A DNA stretch of 64,000 nt from Bacteroidaceae bacterium. Lineage in GTDB: Bacteria; Bacteroidota; Bacteroidia; Bacteroidales; Bacteroidaceae. Below, in pieces: positions 25,475 through 33,839 of the stretch. The translations under genes were made by a program, and so were the position numbers. The stretch is taken from NCBI GenBank assembly GCA_017470525.1, contig JAFUYM010000027.1, forward strand, positions 1-64,000, in the 5' to 3' direction. The notes below the pieces were generated by a model. The model was not told the DNA's origin, did not search any database, and saw nothing but the letters and a program-made list of their open reading frames with translations. Position 1 is the first letter of the stretch. The number at the start of each line of letters is the position of its first letter.

Positions 25475-26191
25475 TTATAGATCTCCTCTGTCTCTTATTT
25501 CCTTGGCGATTTCCTTTACCTTTCTCGTGATAAGCTGACTACCATCTATATTGTCTTCTTCCACGACTTCACCAAAAGCCTTGGCAAGTCTATGATAGAA
25601 CATCTTATCACCAGTCAAATGCTCCCAGAATTCTGAACCACAAAAAACGGGATATGTGGTGGCTATTGTCTTATAATTGGCTGACAATTTCTTGGGTGAG
25701 CCATAAAGGACTCCAACCACCAAGTCATCATCCGAAATATGAAGTTTGTTTGTACGGGCTATCCCTTTAAACTGCTTGAAATGAGCAAGAATTGTGTCAA
25801 CATCATCGTGGTTGATTGTCTGTGGACCAGCCTTACACTGGCAGTATTTCTTTCTACCGTCGAATGCATCTTCAAACTCAATATCAATCCCAGGGATTGC
25901 AGAACCGCTACTAACAATTGCTTGTATTTCTGTAATGAAAGATTGAAGACTTGTTCCAAAGGTTGTATTGATACTCGTACCAAGTATTCTTGGATAAACC
26001 AAGGCCTTAGCCAAAGATTCTGGCTCAGTATTTCCGCAGAGGAAAGCTGCCAAGTAGTTTATCAAGAAGGGATTTACATTGAAATCCTTCAACTGCAGTT
26101 CATTTAGATTTTTCAAATGAGCGGGTATGATAATCTCACGGAAGAAATCTTTTCCGCTTTCAATGATTTGGTTTTTTTGTTCTTCGGTCAT
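25475..26191 (-). CDS. PmeII-family type II restriction endonuclease (putative)
   Basis: 238 residues. Start MTEEQKNQIIESGKDFFREI and the central GIDIEFEDAFDGRKKYCQCK (residues 101-120) recall PmeII-family endonucleases annotated in Bacteroidetes. A PD-(D/E)xK core can be read as D103/E105 and Q118-C-K120 on the following strand. Its position directly before a C5 methyltransferase with 3 bp between them supports the assignment. The opposite order (endonuclease first) usually needs a control mechanism, for which the small upstream gene or the methylase HTH are candidates. Family call is from memory of the pattern, not from a search. Confidence 0.75.
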   Translation of the reverse strand: MTEEQKNQIIESGKDFFREIIIPAHLKNLNELQLKDFNVNPFLINYLAAFLCGNTEPESLAKALVYPRILGTSINTTFGTSLQSFITEIQAIVSSGSAIPGIDIEFEDAFDGRKKYCQCKAGPQTINHDDVDTILAHFKQFKGIARTNKLHISDDDLVVGVLYGSPKKLSANYKTIATTYPVFCGSEFWEHLTGDKMFYHRLAKAFGEVVEEDNIDGSQLITRKVKEIAKEIRDRGDL

Positions 26192-26265
26192 AGTTCTATT
26201 ATTTTGATTTACCCACTTACTTTTCCGAGTTATCCACTAAGTTGTATTGTAGTTAACCACTAAAC

Positions 26266-26610
26266 TTAGAAAGGTTGGACTATTTTGTTTACTATGTTTT
26301 CTGCATCTTTGCCTCCAGACAAGAAATGCTTCATGCTTTTTGCCTCATATTCGCTTCTTATTTGAAAATGCCGTTGCAACTCTTGTTGGTCATATTGAGT
26401 AGCAAAGCCACCTCGTAGACTTATCTGATTATATATGTTTGCGATTTGATTGTTTTCATCATTAATATGTTGAAGGCAATCATTGTATTGCTCTCGATTG
26501 TACTCATACGACAGTTTATCAACGGCTAACCTCATAAAAGGGGTGCCATTGTATGCTTGCTTTGCATTTTCAAGCATTGCCTCAAATGCTAATTCGTTCA
26601 CGTTGTACAT
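26266..26610 (-). CDS. Small hypothetical protein ahead of the R-M operon
   Basis: 114 residues from ATG 26610; a longer frame to 26733 is rejected because a TATCTTTG box lies at 26637-26644. The protein is Asn/Gln-rich and probably helical (MYNVNELAFEAMLENAKQAY, DCLQHINDENNQIANIYNQI), ending GGKDAENIVNKIVQPF. No HTH is evident, so it is not a standard C protein. It stops 75 bp before the endonuclease start. Not recognised; position suggests a role in or control of the restriction-modification system. Confidence 0.6.
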   Translation of the reverse strand: MYNVNELAFEAMLENAKQAYNGTPFMRLAVDKLSYEYNREQYNDCLQHINDENNQIANIYNQISLRGGFATQYDQQELQRHFQIRSEYEAKSMKHFLSGGKDAENIVNKIVQPF

Positions 26611-26636
26611 ACGAATATTCTTTTTCAAATTTTGCC

Positions 26637-26644
26637 CAAAGATA
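26637..26644 (-). promoter_or_regulatory. -7 box (TATCTTTG) for the small gene and R-M operon
   Basis: Minus-strand TATCTTTG; no clear TTTG at the expected distance. A word AATAATTGCAGAC occurs just upstream (about 26649) and again near 26771, possibly operator copies. Confidence 0.45.
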
Positions 26645-26911
26645 TAAAAATAATTGCAGACTATCGTAAAAACGGAGCGGTAATCTGCAAAAAATGTGTT
26701 TTTTGAGAGCAATAGTGGATTTTGATGCGGCAAAAAGACGAAATGAGAGGCTCATCTTTTCCGTTTTATACAATAATTGCAGACCGTCTTTTAATGCCTG
26801 CAATAGGTGAGGAAAGCCTTCATCGTAGGAAATGGAAAACAGCAACCGTGGTGCTATCTTCCTATATCGCAAATAGTGGGTAATTGTAATACATCAGTCA
26901 GTTAACAAACC

Positions 26912-26964
26912 TACAACGCATAACTGAGTCCTGCCTTCCATTCGTGGCTTTTGCCTGTGAGGGA
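26912..26964. repeat. Displaced copy of the DUF3943 gene 3' end (copy A)
   Basis: 53 bp identical to 28528-28580, which are the last 17 codons of the DUF3943 gene. It lies 13 bp beyond the stop codon of the DUF4143 ATPase gene. In this copy the frame ends with TAG instead of TAA. Together with copy B it brackets the ATPase gene as a direct repeat. Confidence 0.95.
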
Positions 26965-26977
26965 TTGCTGTCTTTGA

Positions 26978-28318
26978 CTATAAGAAAGTGGTCATGAACA
27001 TAGGCAAGAGTGTTGTCGCCTCGTCTTTTTTAAGGTCTTTAGTATAAATGAGATAACGGTTGCTGATACGTTCTGAGAACTTTAGACAGAATGCATCAAG
27101 GGAGGCATGAGTCTTATAGCCAGACGATTTCACCTCTATCGGCCAAATCTTACTGCCTCGTGAGAGCAGAAAGTCAACCTCATAGTTGTGGTTACTGTTT
27201 TCCATCTGCCACGTATGGTAGAAGAGTTTGTTTCCTGTTGCCGTAAGCATCTGGGCTACAATGTTCTCATAGACATAGCCGAGATTGGCGGAAAGTTTGT
27301 CGGAAAGCAGTTTCTGGTAGATGATGTTTTCCGTTACGTCCTTGTCCCAGAATGCAAGCGTGATAAACAACCCCGTGTCACCGACGAACATCTTATACTG
27401 GTCTTTGTTGCTGTTGAGTGCAAATCCTACATTGGGGTCATTGCTATGGTAGGAGAAGTTGACCACCATGCTGTCCTTCATGGCTCTTAGCACTTCTGAG
27501 AGATTTTTGCGTTCACTGTCTGAAAGGACGCTGCTCACCTGATAGCGCGATGCATTCTTGCTGAGTTCTGAGGGAATGGCCTGGAACAGTTGGGATGCAC
27601 GTCCCGAAGGATCAATTTTAAGGAAGTCGTCAAAGTATAGGTCTATAATCTCACGTTTTACCGTATCAACCCTGCTGAGATTGTTGGTGTCAAGGTATTC
27701 GTTTACAGCCTGTGGCATTCCGCCAACAAGCATATACAGCCGGAAATCACGCATCGATTTACGGAAAGCCTGTCCAAGTGGCATCTGCTTGTCGAAGAAC
27801 TGGCGGAGAAGAGGGATTGTAGCCTTGTCACCCAAAGCCCAACGGAATTCCTCGTAGTCCATCGGGAACATGTCGATACGGGTTTCTTCGCTTGGAATAA
27901 TGATTCCCTCTGTATTCTTGCGGATAGAGATAAGTGAACCTGTTTCTATATAGTCATAGCGATGGTCTTTCACAAGTTGTTTGATTGCCTGTCTTGCGAG
28001 AGGACATTTCTGAACCTCGTCGAAGATAATGACTGAACGACGCTCCTGAAGGATGACGTTATAAATAGCCTGCAGACGCAGGAAAATATAGTCAAGATCC
28101 ATCAGGTCGTTGAATAGTGATTTCACCTCTTCCGAAGTTCTTGAAAAATCAATGAGCATGTATGTTTCGTACTCTTGCCTGGCAAATTCTTCAACAATGG
28201 TGGACTTGCCTACTCGTCGGGCACCCTTGACCAGAAGTGCGGTCTTGCCGTCACGCTCCTGCTTCCATTGGAGCATTCGGTCGTATATCTTCCTTCTGAA
28301 AATCCTTGTATCTGACAT
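26978..28318 (-). CDS. AAA+ ATPase with DUF4143 C-terminal domain (COG1373 type), copy 1
   Basis: 446 residues from ATG 28318 (MSDTRIFRRKIYDR); a TTG further upstream is inside the promoter. Walker A is in LLVKGARRVGKSTIVEEF (about 30-47), Walker B in SVIIFDEVQKCP (about 99-110). The C-terminal DUF4143 part carries restriction-endonuclease-fold signatures YENIVAQML, NYEVDFLLSRG and WPIEVKSSGYKT (E, D, ExK). The family is abundant in Bacteroidetes and archaea; its function is not established. It has its own promoter overlapped by three 33-bp-spaced boxes. The gene is enclosed by direct copies of the neighbouring DUF3943 gene end, implying that it arrived as a unit. Confidence 0.9.
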   Translation of the reverse strand: MSDTRIFRRKIYDRMLQWKQERDGKTALLVKGARRVGKSTIVEEFARQEYETYMLIDFSRTSEEVKSLFNDLMDLDYIFLRLQAIYNVILQERRSVIIFDEVQKCPLARQAIKQLVKDHRYDYIETGSLISIRKNTEGIIIPSEETRIDMFPMDYEEFRWALGDKATIPLLRQFFDKQMPLGQAFRKSMRDFRLYMLVGGMPQAVNEYLDTNNLSRVDTVKREIIDLYFDDFLKIDPSGRASQLFQAIPSELSKNASRYQVSSVLSDSERKNLSEVLRAMKDSMVVNFSYHSNDPNVGFALNSNKDQYKMFVGDTGLFITLAFWDKDVTENIIYQKLLSDKLSANLGYVYENIVAQMLTATGNKLFYHTWQMENSNHNYEVDFLLSRGSKIWPIEVKSSGYKTHASLDAFCLKFSERISNRYLIYTKDLKKDEATTLLPMFMTTFL

Positions 28319-28339
28319 ATTATCTCTATGTTTTGAGTG

Positions 28340-28371
28340 CAAAATTAAGCACAATTTCCAGAATCCCCAAA
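28340..28371 (-). promoter_or_regulatory. Promoter of ATPase copy 1
   Basis: Minus-strand TAATTTTG at 28340-28347 and TTTG at 28368-28371, spacer 20 bp. The -33 box is inside the first of the repeated TTTGGGGATTnTGGAA boxes. Confidence 0.65.
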
Positions 28372-28442
28372 TTTTATTAGCGTGAATATTCCAAAATCCC
28401 CAATTTTAATTAGTTGTATAGTTCCAAAATCCCCAAATTCTA
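28356..28442. repeat. Three direct repeats with exact 33-bp period upstream of ATPase copy 1
   Basis: Plus-strand units start at 28356, 28389 and 28422 and share TTCCAnAATCCCCAA followed by an AT-rich stretch; read on the minus strand they are TTGGGGATTnTGGAA. Period 33 bp places them on one DNA face, and the first overlaps the -33 box, so an operator array is likely. Confidence 0.8.
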
Positions 28443-28526
28443 TCAACATACGGAACAAAGTTTTTTGTTTCTTTCTCAGCAGGTAGAGGAACGTTTTCTT
28501 GGAATAAGTGGCAGAGTTGTTTTATT

Positions 28527-30149
28527 TTACAACGCATAACTGAGTCCTGCCTTCCATTCGTGGCTTTTGCCTGTGAGGGAGGGGTATTGGCGGTAGTTGC
28601 CGTGGCGGAGGTTGAACTCGTGTTGGAGGTGGAGTTGGAGATTGCGGGCGATGTTGAATTGGAAGAAGAGGCGGTTTTGGAGAACGGTCTGTTCGCCTTT
28701 GTCGCCCCATGCGTTGATGCCGTCGCGCAGGTCTAACTCATGCCCTTCTGGGTCGTCGATGATTTGTTGCAGGGTTTCGGGGTTGGCGCTTTTCACGATG
28801 AAGAGGCGCAGGAGGTAGAATTGGTTTCCGAAGGTGATGTGACGGTTCCATGTGTACTGAAACTGGTGGCGCAGGGAGAAGCCTGTGCCGAAGTTGTAGC
28901 GGCGCATGGGAAAGTAGTCGGCTGCTGCACCTCCGAGAGGTACGGCTGAGAGTTGGAGGTCATGTTTGAGTGTGGTGGCAATGCCTTGCCGCTCGGCATG
29001 GAAACCTGCTCCGAAACTGGCTGCTTCGCTGATGACTGTCAGGTTGCCCGGGTCTTCGTGACCGTCGTAACTGTAGTGGTCGATGTATTTGATGTTCTGG
29101 TAGAAACCAATGTCGAGTTTCCAGCGGTGGGGCAACTGGCGTTGGATGGAGCCGATGCGTCCGCTGATGTCGAGTTCACCGACGGTGGGGTGGTCGGAAT
29201 CGAGATTGACGAGGGCGTAGATGTTGAAATAGTCGAAGGCGCGTGTTGCTTTGCCTTCGTCGAGGTTGTTGTAATGGTTGCCGTAGTTGAAGCGGATGTC
29301 GAAGAAGGGAATGTGCTCATGGTAGCGGTGCCCGATTTGCGGATGAATGGCACCGACATCGTGTATGTAGCGATCGCCGAATCCTATCTGGAAAGAGTAG
29401 GGTTCGGGCTCTTCTTTCTTGCCGGCATACAGATGATTAACGCGGAACATTTCTCCTGAAAGGATGCGATGAAGTCCGCGAACAGGGTTGAGGAAGGTGC
29501 CGATGATTTCGCACAGGACACGATTGGCTCCTGTCTTTGTGTTGTCGAAAAAGATGTCGGAAGCGCGATGGGTCACTTCGCCTATGGCAGCACCGCCGAT
29601 ACCTGTGGAGAGAAGGTCGTTGGTGGCTGGACGGTTGGTTTCGCAGAAGAGTTCCCACGTGAGGGAACCTGCCAGTGGGTAGAGGAGAGAGACACCATAG
29701 GAGAGTCCGTGCTCACGTGCGGCATTGTAGAACATGCTGCCATGATAGGGGTGTGCGAATTGGTTGCCCGAAAAACTGTCGTTGTCCCACACCCAACCGC
29801 CTGTGAGGTTCTGATGGAGGGTGGAGTTGGTGACACGTGCCCACTCGCGGTCGGTGACGAAGTGGTCCCAACTGAAGACGAGGGCATTGATGCCCAGATT
29901 CTCGACCATCGCTTGCAGGGCAGGCAGTTTGGGGGTTCCGTCGGCACGTTTCCCGAAGAAGTGGAGCGGGCAGGTGTAGGGGCTGAGGGTGTCGATGCGT
30001 TGCAGATGGGTGCGTGTGCCAGAGATGGAGTCATACCAGATGGAGTCGGGTTGCACAGCCTTGACCCCACCGCAGACCATGATTGCCAGCGTGAGCAACA
30101 GGATTCGCACCTTCCGTTTGGTGCAGTCTATCACCTCAGAAAAATTCAT
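28527..30149 (-). CDS. DUF3943 domain outer-membrane-associated protein
   Basis: 540 residues with an uncleaved-looking charged start then signal peptide KVRILLLTLAIMVCGGVKA. The DUF3943 region (about 75-230) is marked by NQFAHPYHGSMFYNAAREHG, LAGSLTWELFCE, GIGGAAIGEVTHRASDIFFD and NPVRGLHRIL. The remaining 300 residues alternate aromatic and polar residues and end HEWKAGLSYAL, as in small outer-membrane barrels. Function unknown. Its last 17 codons are duplicated 1.6 kb downstream, beyond the ATPase gene. Divergent from radA with overlapping promoters. Confidence 0.82.
   Translation of the reverse strand: MNFSEVIDCTKRKVRILLLTLAIMVCGGVKAVQPDSIWYDSISGTRTHLQRIDTLSPYTCPLHFFGKRADGTPKLPALQAMVENLGINALVFSWDHFVTDREWARVTNSTLHQNLTGGWVWDNDSFSGNQFAHPYHGSMFYNAAREHGLSYGVSLLYPLAGSLTWELFCETNRPATNDLLSTGIGGAAIGEVTHRASDIFFDNTKTGANRVLCEIIGTFLNPVRGLHRILSGEMFRVNHLYAGKKEEPEPYSFQIGFGDRYIHDVGAIHPQIGHRYHEHIPFFDIRFNYGNHYNNLDEGKATRAFDYFNIYALVNLDSDHPTVGELDISGRIGSIQRQLPHRWKLDIGFYQNIKYIDHYSYDGHEDPGNLTVISEAASFGAGFHAERQGIATTLKHDLQLSAVPLGGAAADYFPMRRYNFGTGFSLRHQFQYTWNRHITFGNQFYLLRLFIVKSANPETLQQIIDDPEGHELDLRDGINAWGDKGEQTVLQNRLFFQFNIARNLQLHLQHEFNLRHGNYRQYPSLTGKSHEWKAGLSYAL
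28528..28580. repeat. DUF3943 gene 3' end, copy B of the duplicated 53 bp
   Basis: In-place copy, coding for the last 17 residues (TGKSHEWKAGLSYAL region). Identical to 26912-26964; sequences outside the 53 bp are unrelated. Confidence 0.95.
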
Positions 30150-30177
30150 TTCTACCTTAAAATCAGATTTCTGGCTG

Positions 30178-30185
30178 CAAAGTTA
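30178..30185 (-). promoter_or_regulatory. -7 box (TAACTTTG) for the DUF3943 gene
   Basis: Minus-strand TAACTTTG, 29 bp before the start codon. The expected -33 position (about 30206) falls on the divergent radA -7 box. Confidence 0.55.
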
Positions 30186-30207
30186 GTTATTTTAGTTAGA
30201 AAATCAT

Positions 30208-30215
30208 TATCTTTG
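30208..30215 (+). promoter_or_regulatory. -7 box (TATCTTTG) for radA
   Basis: TATCTTTG, 18 nt before ATG 30234. The expected -33 position falls on the divergent DUF3943 -7 box. Confidence 0.55.
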
Positions 30216-30233
30216 TGGCAAAAAAGGAAAATA

Positions 30234-31637
30234 ATGGCGAAAGAAAAGATAGCATACGTTTGTAGTTCGTGTGGTTATGATAGTCCGAAATGGATTGGGA
30301 AATGCCCCGCATGTGGCGAGTGGAACACGTTTGTGGAACAAAAGTTGGGGAAGAAGAAAGCCTCGCTGGGGGTGCATGAGGAGTTCAGCCTAACCACGAA
30401 GTCAAGCCCCATCTCCATGTCGAAGATTCAGACGGAGGATGAACCCCGCATCAACATGAGGGACGGGGAACTGAACCGTGTGTTGGGTGGCGGCTTGGTG
30501 CCTGGCAGCATGACTTTGCTGGGTGGCGAACCTGGCATAGGCAAATCGACGTTGATTTTGCAGACGGTGTTGCGACTGAAGGGCATGCGGATTCTCTATG
30601 TGAGTGGTGAAGAGAGTGCGAGGCAGTTGAAGTTGAGGGCAGACAGGCTGGTGGAGAAATATGAGGATGGAGCGGCAAGCGAGGCTTTGGCGGATGTGCA
30701 GGTGGTGTGTGAAGCCATGATTGAAACTGTCTTTGAGCATGTGAAGGCTGTGGAGCCCGATATTTTGGTGGTGGATTCTATCCAGACGATGGCAACAGAG
30801 GCGGTGGAGTCATCGCCAGGCAGTGTGAGTCAGATACGTGAGTGTGCGGCGATGCTGCTGAAGTTTGCCAAAGAGACGAACACGCCTGTCATCCTCATCG
30901 GGCATATCAACAAGGAAGGCACGATTGCGGGTCCGAAGATTCTGGAGCACATGGTCGATACGGTGCTGCAGTTTGAGGGTGACCAGCACTATATGTACCG
31001 TATTGTCCGTGCGATAAAGAACCGCTTTGGCTCCACAGCGGAACTGGGCATCTATGAAATGGTTCACAATGGTCTTCGACCCGTGGAGAACCCTTCGGAA
31101 CTGCTCTTGAGTGACGTGAAGGATGGTGAGGAACTGAGTGGTGTGGCAGTAGCCTGTTCCATCGAGGGTGTGCGCCCCTTGCTCATTGAGACACAGGCAC
31201 TTGTCAGCACTGCTGCATACGGCACACCGCAACGCTCTGCCACGGGGTTTGACCTCCGACGGCTCAACATGCTCTTGGCGGTGCTGGAAAAGCGTGTGGG
31301 CTTCAAACTGCCCCAACGTGATGTGTATCTGAACATCGCGGGTGGAATCCGTGTGACCGACCCTGCCATCGACCTGAGTGTGATAGCGGCAGTGTTGTCG
31401 AGCAATGTAGATACGGGCATCGCAAGAGACATTTGCTTTGCTGGCGAGGTGGGACTGAGCGGCGAAGTGCGTCCCGTGAGCCGCATTGTGCAGCGCATTG
31501 CTGAGGCTGACAAACTGGGCTTCAGAAAAATCATCATCCCCCGTTCCAACATGAACGGAGTGGCTCAAGAGAAATTCAAAATTGAGATAGTGCCCGTTCG
31601 CAAAGTGGAAGAGGCTTTAAGGGAACTTTTCGGTTGA
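30234..31637 (+). CDS. radA: DNA repair protein RadA (Sms)
   Basis: 467 residues from ATG 30234; the open frame runs far upstream only because it is antisense to the DUF3943 gene. N-terminal zinc-finger CSSCGYDSPKWIGKCPACGEWN (Cys pairs at about 12/15 and 27/30), Walker A LLGGEPGIGKSTLI (about 100-113), Walker B DILVVDSIQTM (about 176-186), the RadA KNRFG motif (KNRFGSTAELGIY, about 262-274) and a C-terminal Lon-protease-like domain (QRDVYLNIAGGIRVTDP, FAGEVGLSGEVRPV). RadA is a hexameric helicase that promotes branch migration in recombination. The frame ends into a palindrome cluster that also ends the convergent plsC operon. Confidence 0.95.
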   Translation: MAKEKIAYVCSSCGYDSPKWIGKCPACGEWNTFVEQKLGKKKASLGVHEEFSLTTKSSPISMSKIQTEDEPRINMRDGELNRVLGGGLVPGSMTLLGGEPGIGKSTLILQTVLRLKGMRILYVSGEESARQLKLRADRLVEKYEDGAASEALADVQVVCEAMIETVFEHVKAVEPDILVVDSIQTMATEAVESSPGSVSQIRECAAMLLKFAKETNTPVILIGHINKEGTIAGPKILEHMVDTVLQFEGDQHYMYRIVRAIKNRFGSTAELGIYEMVHNGLRPVENPSELLLSDVKDGEELSGVAVACSIEGVRPLLIETQALVSTAAYGTPQRSATGFDLRRLNMLLAVLEKRVGFKLPQRDVYLNIAGGIRVTDPAIDLSVIAAVLSSNVDTGIARDICFAGEVGLSGEVRPVSRIVQRIAEADKLGFRKIIIPRSNMNGVAQEKFKIEIVPVRKVEEALRELFG

Positions 31638-31654
31638 GGCTCACAGCCTCTTTA

Positions 31655-31718
31655 TCGGACTGCTCCAGTCCGACATGCCGCACTGCTCCAGTCCGATGCA
31701 TCGGACTGGAGCAGTGCG
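31655..31718. terminator. Bidirectional terminator: perfect 40-nt palindrome plus nested hairpin
   Basis: 31679-31718 is a perfect palindrome of two 20-bp arms (CGCACTGCTCCAGTCCGATG and its complement). A related hairpin TCGGACTGCTCCAGTCCGA lies at 31655-31673, so the unit CTGCTCCAGTCCGA occurs twice direct and once inverted. A short stem GAGGCTCACAGCCTC precedes it. Located between the convergent radA and plsC genes. Confidence 0.8.
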
Positions 31719-31770
31719 ATTTTGTAGGTGTGGAAGGGGCAAATGTGGGAAGATTTCTGCCGTGCCTTTC

Positions 31771-32511
31771 TCAGTCACGGTATTTCTCATCCAGGCTGCC
31801 GTTGATGATATCGTACACTTCCTGCATGATGACTTTCGTCTGCTTGCCTTGGCGTTCTTCAGCCGTGATGGGTTTGTGGATGGTGAGGGTGACGGTGCCG
31901 AGGCTGACGGACTTAGCGTTGCGGCTGAACACGTCGAACGAGCCATTGATGGTCATGGGCACAATGGGGATTCCGATTTCGTTGGCAAGCATGAAGGAAC
32001 CACGCTTGAAAGGTCCCATCTTTCCGGTGCGGGTGCGGGTGCCTTCGGGGAAAATAATCATGGACATGCCCCCTTGCAGGGTCTCTCTTGCCTGTTGCAC
32101 TGCTTTGGCAATGCCGGAGATGCCGTCGGGGAGGTAGATGTGTTTGGACTTCACGCAGGCATAGCCGACGAAGGGAATCTTCTTCAGGTATTCCTTCATC
32201 ATCCATTTGAAGTTGTGTCCCAGATAGCCGTAGGCGAGAAAAATGTCGTAGTAGCCCTGATGGTTGGCAAGGAAAACGTAACTTTCGTCTTTCTTGATGT
32301 TCTCCCGACCTTCCACCTTCACCTTCAGGAGGAAGAGCCAGAAAGCGCACTTCGACCAGAACTTGGGCAGGTAGTATGCCACCACATCGGTGTCGCCAAG
32401 AAAGCCTGCAATGATGACACTCGAAGCGACAAAAATGGTGATGACCACAAAGATGGGGAGAGCGATGCAGAAAGAGTAAATCTTGTATAAAATGTTGAGA
32501 AATGTTTTCAT
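31771..32511 (-). CDS. plsC: 1-acyl-sn-glycerol-3-phosphate acyltransferase
   Basis: 246 residues. One N-terminal hydrophobic stretch (ALPIFVVITIFVASSVIIAG). Acyltransferase motif I is NHQGYYDIF (HxxxxD, about residues 83-91) and motif III IIFPEGTRTRTGKMGPFKRG (about 137-156); PIVPMTINGSFDV matches motif IV. It adds the second acyl chain to lysophosphatidate in phospholipid synthesis at the inner membrane. Last gene of a minus-strand run; 21 bp separate it from the phosphoesterase gene upstream. Confidence 0.9.
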   Translation of the reverse strand: MKTFLNILYKIYSFCIALPIFVVITIFVASSVIIAGFLGDTDVVAYYLPKFWSKCAFWLFLLKVKVEGRENIKKDESYVFLANHQGYYDIFLAYGYLGHNFKWMMKEYLKKIPFVGYACVKSKHIYLPDGISGIAKAVQQARETLQGGMSMIIFPEGTRTRTGKMGPFKRGSFMLANEIGIPIVPMTINGSFDVFSRNAKSVSLGTVTLTIHKPITAEERQGKQTKVIMQEVYDIINGSLDEKYRD

Positions 32512-32532
32512 TGTTCTGATGAATATGTTGGG

Positions 32533-33765
32533 TTATGGATTGGATGCTGGTGACGGAAGCGAGGGGGTGCGTCGGAGGGTGATGACGTTGACCTCAGGCC
32601 ATGCGCCGAAGCGGAAGGGGAACATCACGGCTCCGATGCCATCGCTTACGTTGAGAATCTGATTGCCCTCGGTGTAGGCCCCCGACCATTCTTGATAGAC
32701 GAAAGCAACTGGCGACCAGCCAAACACTTTGAACTGTCCGGCATGGGTGTGACCCGAAAGGGTGAGTTGGATGCTGCTTTGAGGAAGAATCTTGCGTCGC
32801 CAATGTGTAGGGTCGTGGCTCATCAGCACCGTGAAGCAAGAGCGTTTCAATCCCTTCATCGTCTTGGGCAGGTCGCCAAGAGAAGGCCAAGGCGGGTTGC
32901 CATCGTTTTCCACACCTGCAATGATGAGGGAGTCCTTGCCACGGCGGAGCACACGGTGGTCGTTGAGCAGTAAGGTCCAGCCATAACTGCGGATGCGGCG
33001 TTGCAGTTCAAGCACATCTGCCTCGCGGTCTTTCTCGTCGGGGTAATCCAGATACATGCTATAGTCGTGGTTGCCCATCACGGCATAAACACCGTCGGGG
33101 GCATGAAGTTTATTGAGGTCGCGACGGAAACCGTCAAGTTCGGCACTCTGGTGGTTGACGAGGTCGCCTGTGAAGAGGATGGCATCGCACTGCTGGGCAT
33201 TGATGAGGTCAACAATCGTCCGTGCATCTGCCTCATTTCCATCGCGCAAGGTGCCGATGTGCATGTCTGAGAAATGGGCAATGCGATAGCCGTCGAACCG
33301 TTTGGGCAGGTCGGGGAAGAAGAAAGTCTGCTGATGAACCACATAGTGATGCCGCCCGATGAAGTAGCCGAAACAAAGCAGCCCGATGGAGAAAAGGGCG
33401 AGCGCCATGCCGATGATGCGGAAAATGCGCACGAAGATACAGTCGTAGCCTTCGCGCGTCTTGGCACCACCTGTGACCATCCAGTTGATGCCTTGCCCGA
33501 TGCCGTCCATGAGCATGAACAAGGCTTTGGGAGCACAACAGGCAAGAAAGGCAAACATGAAGATGCTGACCCAAGGCTGGTGTTCTGGCTTCATGTCGTT
33601 GCTGCTGATGATGACTGCCGCTGCGATGGCAAGGAGCAAAGAAGGCATCCACCACAAGGCACGTAGCCACCATTGCTTTGTCCAACGGCGTATGTACATT
33701 ATATATATATACGTGTCGGGCAACACCAGCAGGAGGACAATCAGTAAGAGTATTCTTAGCAGCAT
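32533..33765 (-). CDS. Membrane-anchored calcineurin-like metallophosphoesterase (YkuE-like)
   Basis: 410 residues with N-terminal helices (LLRILLLIVLLLVLPDTYIYI; WMPSLLLAIAAAVII; VSIFMFAFLACCAPKALFML; IIGMALALFSIGLLCFGYFIG) followed by a metallophosphoesterase domain. Metal ligands: AHFSDMHIGT (about 165), FTGDLVNHQ (about 203), VMGNHDYSMY (about 234), LMSHDPTHW and LSGHTHAGQFKVFG (about 340). YkuE-type proteins cleave UDP-sugars or phosphoesters at the membrane face; the substrate here is unknown. Probably in the same operon as plsC. Confidence 0.87.
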   Translation of the reverse strand: MLLRILLLIVLLLVLPDTYIYIMYIRRWTKQWWLRALWWMPSLLLAIAAAVIISSNDMKPEHQPWVSIFMFAFLACCAPKALFMLMDGIGQGINWMVTGGAKTREGYDCIFVRIFRIIGMALALFSIGLLCFGYFIGRHHYVVHQQTFFFPDLPKRFDGYRIAHFSDMHIGTLRDGNEADARTIVDLINAQQCDAILFTGDLVNHQSAELDGFRRDLNKLHAPDGVYAVMGNHDYSMYLDYPDEKDREADVLELQRRIRSYGWTLLLNDHRVLRRGKDSLIIAGVENDGNPPWPSLGDLPKTMKGLKRSCFTVLMSHDPTHWRRKILPQSSIQLTLSGHTHAGQFKVFGWSPVAFVYQEWSGAYTEGNQILNVSDGIGAVMFPFRFGAWPEVNVITLRRTPSLPSPASNP

Positions 33766-33839
33766 AGGCTATTGACAGTTGACAATGGATAATTGACAGT
33801 TTGTTTATGAGTTCGGAATTATGAATTGTAAATTGTGAA

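Noticed and set aside
26582-26872. 96-codon frame overlapping the small gene ahead of the R-M operon
   Set aside because: It would read through the TATCTTTG promoter and an AT-rich regulatory segment; the other frame has the better start and composition.
29469-30233. Upstream extension of the radA frame
   Set aside because: Antisense to the DUF3943 gene; the RadA zinc finger begins right after ATG 30234 and a TATCTTTG box lies just before it.
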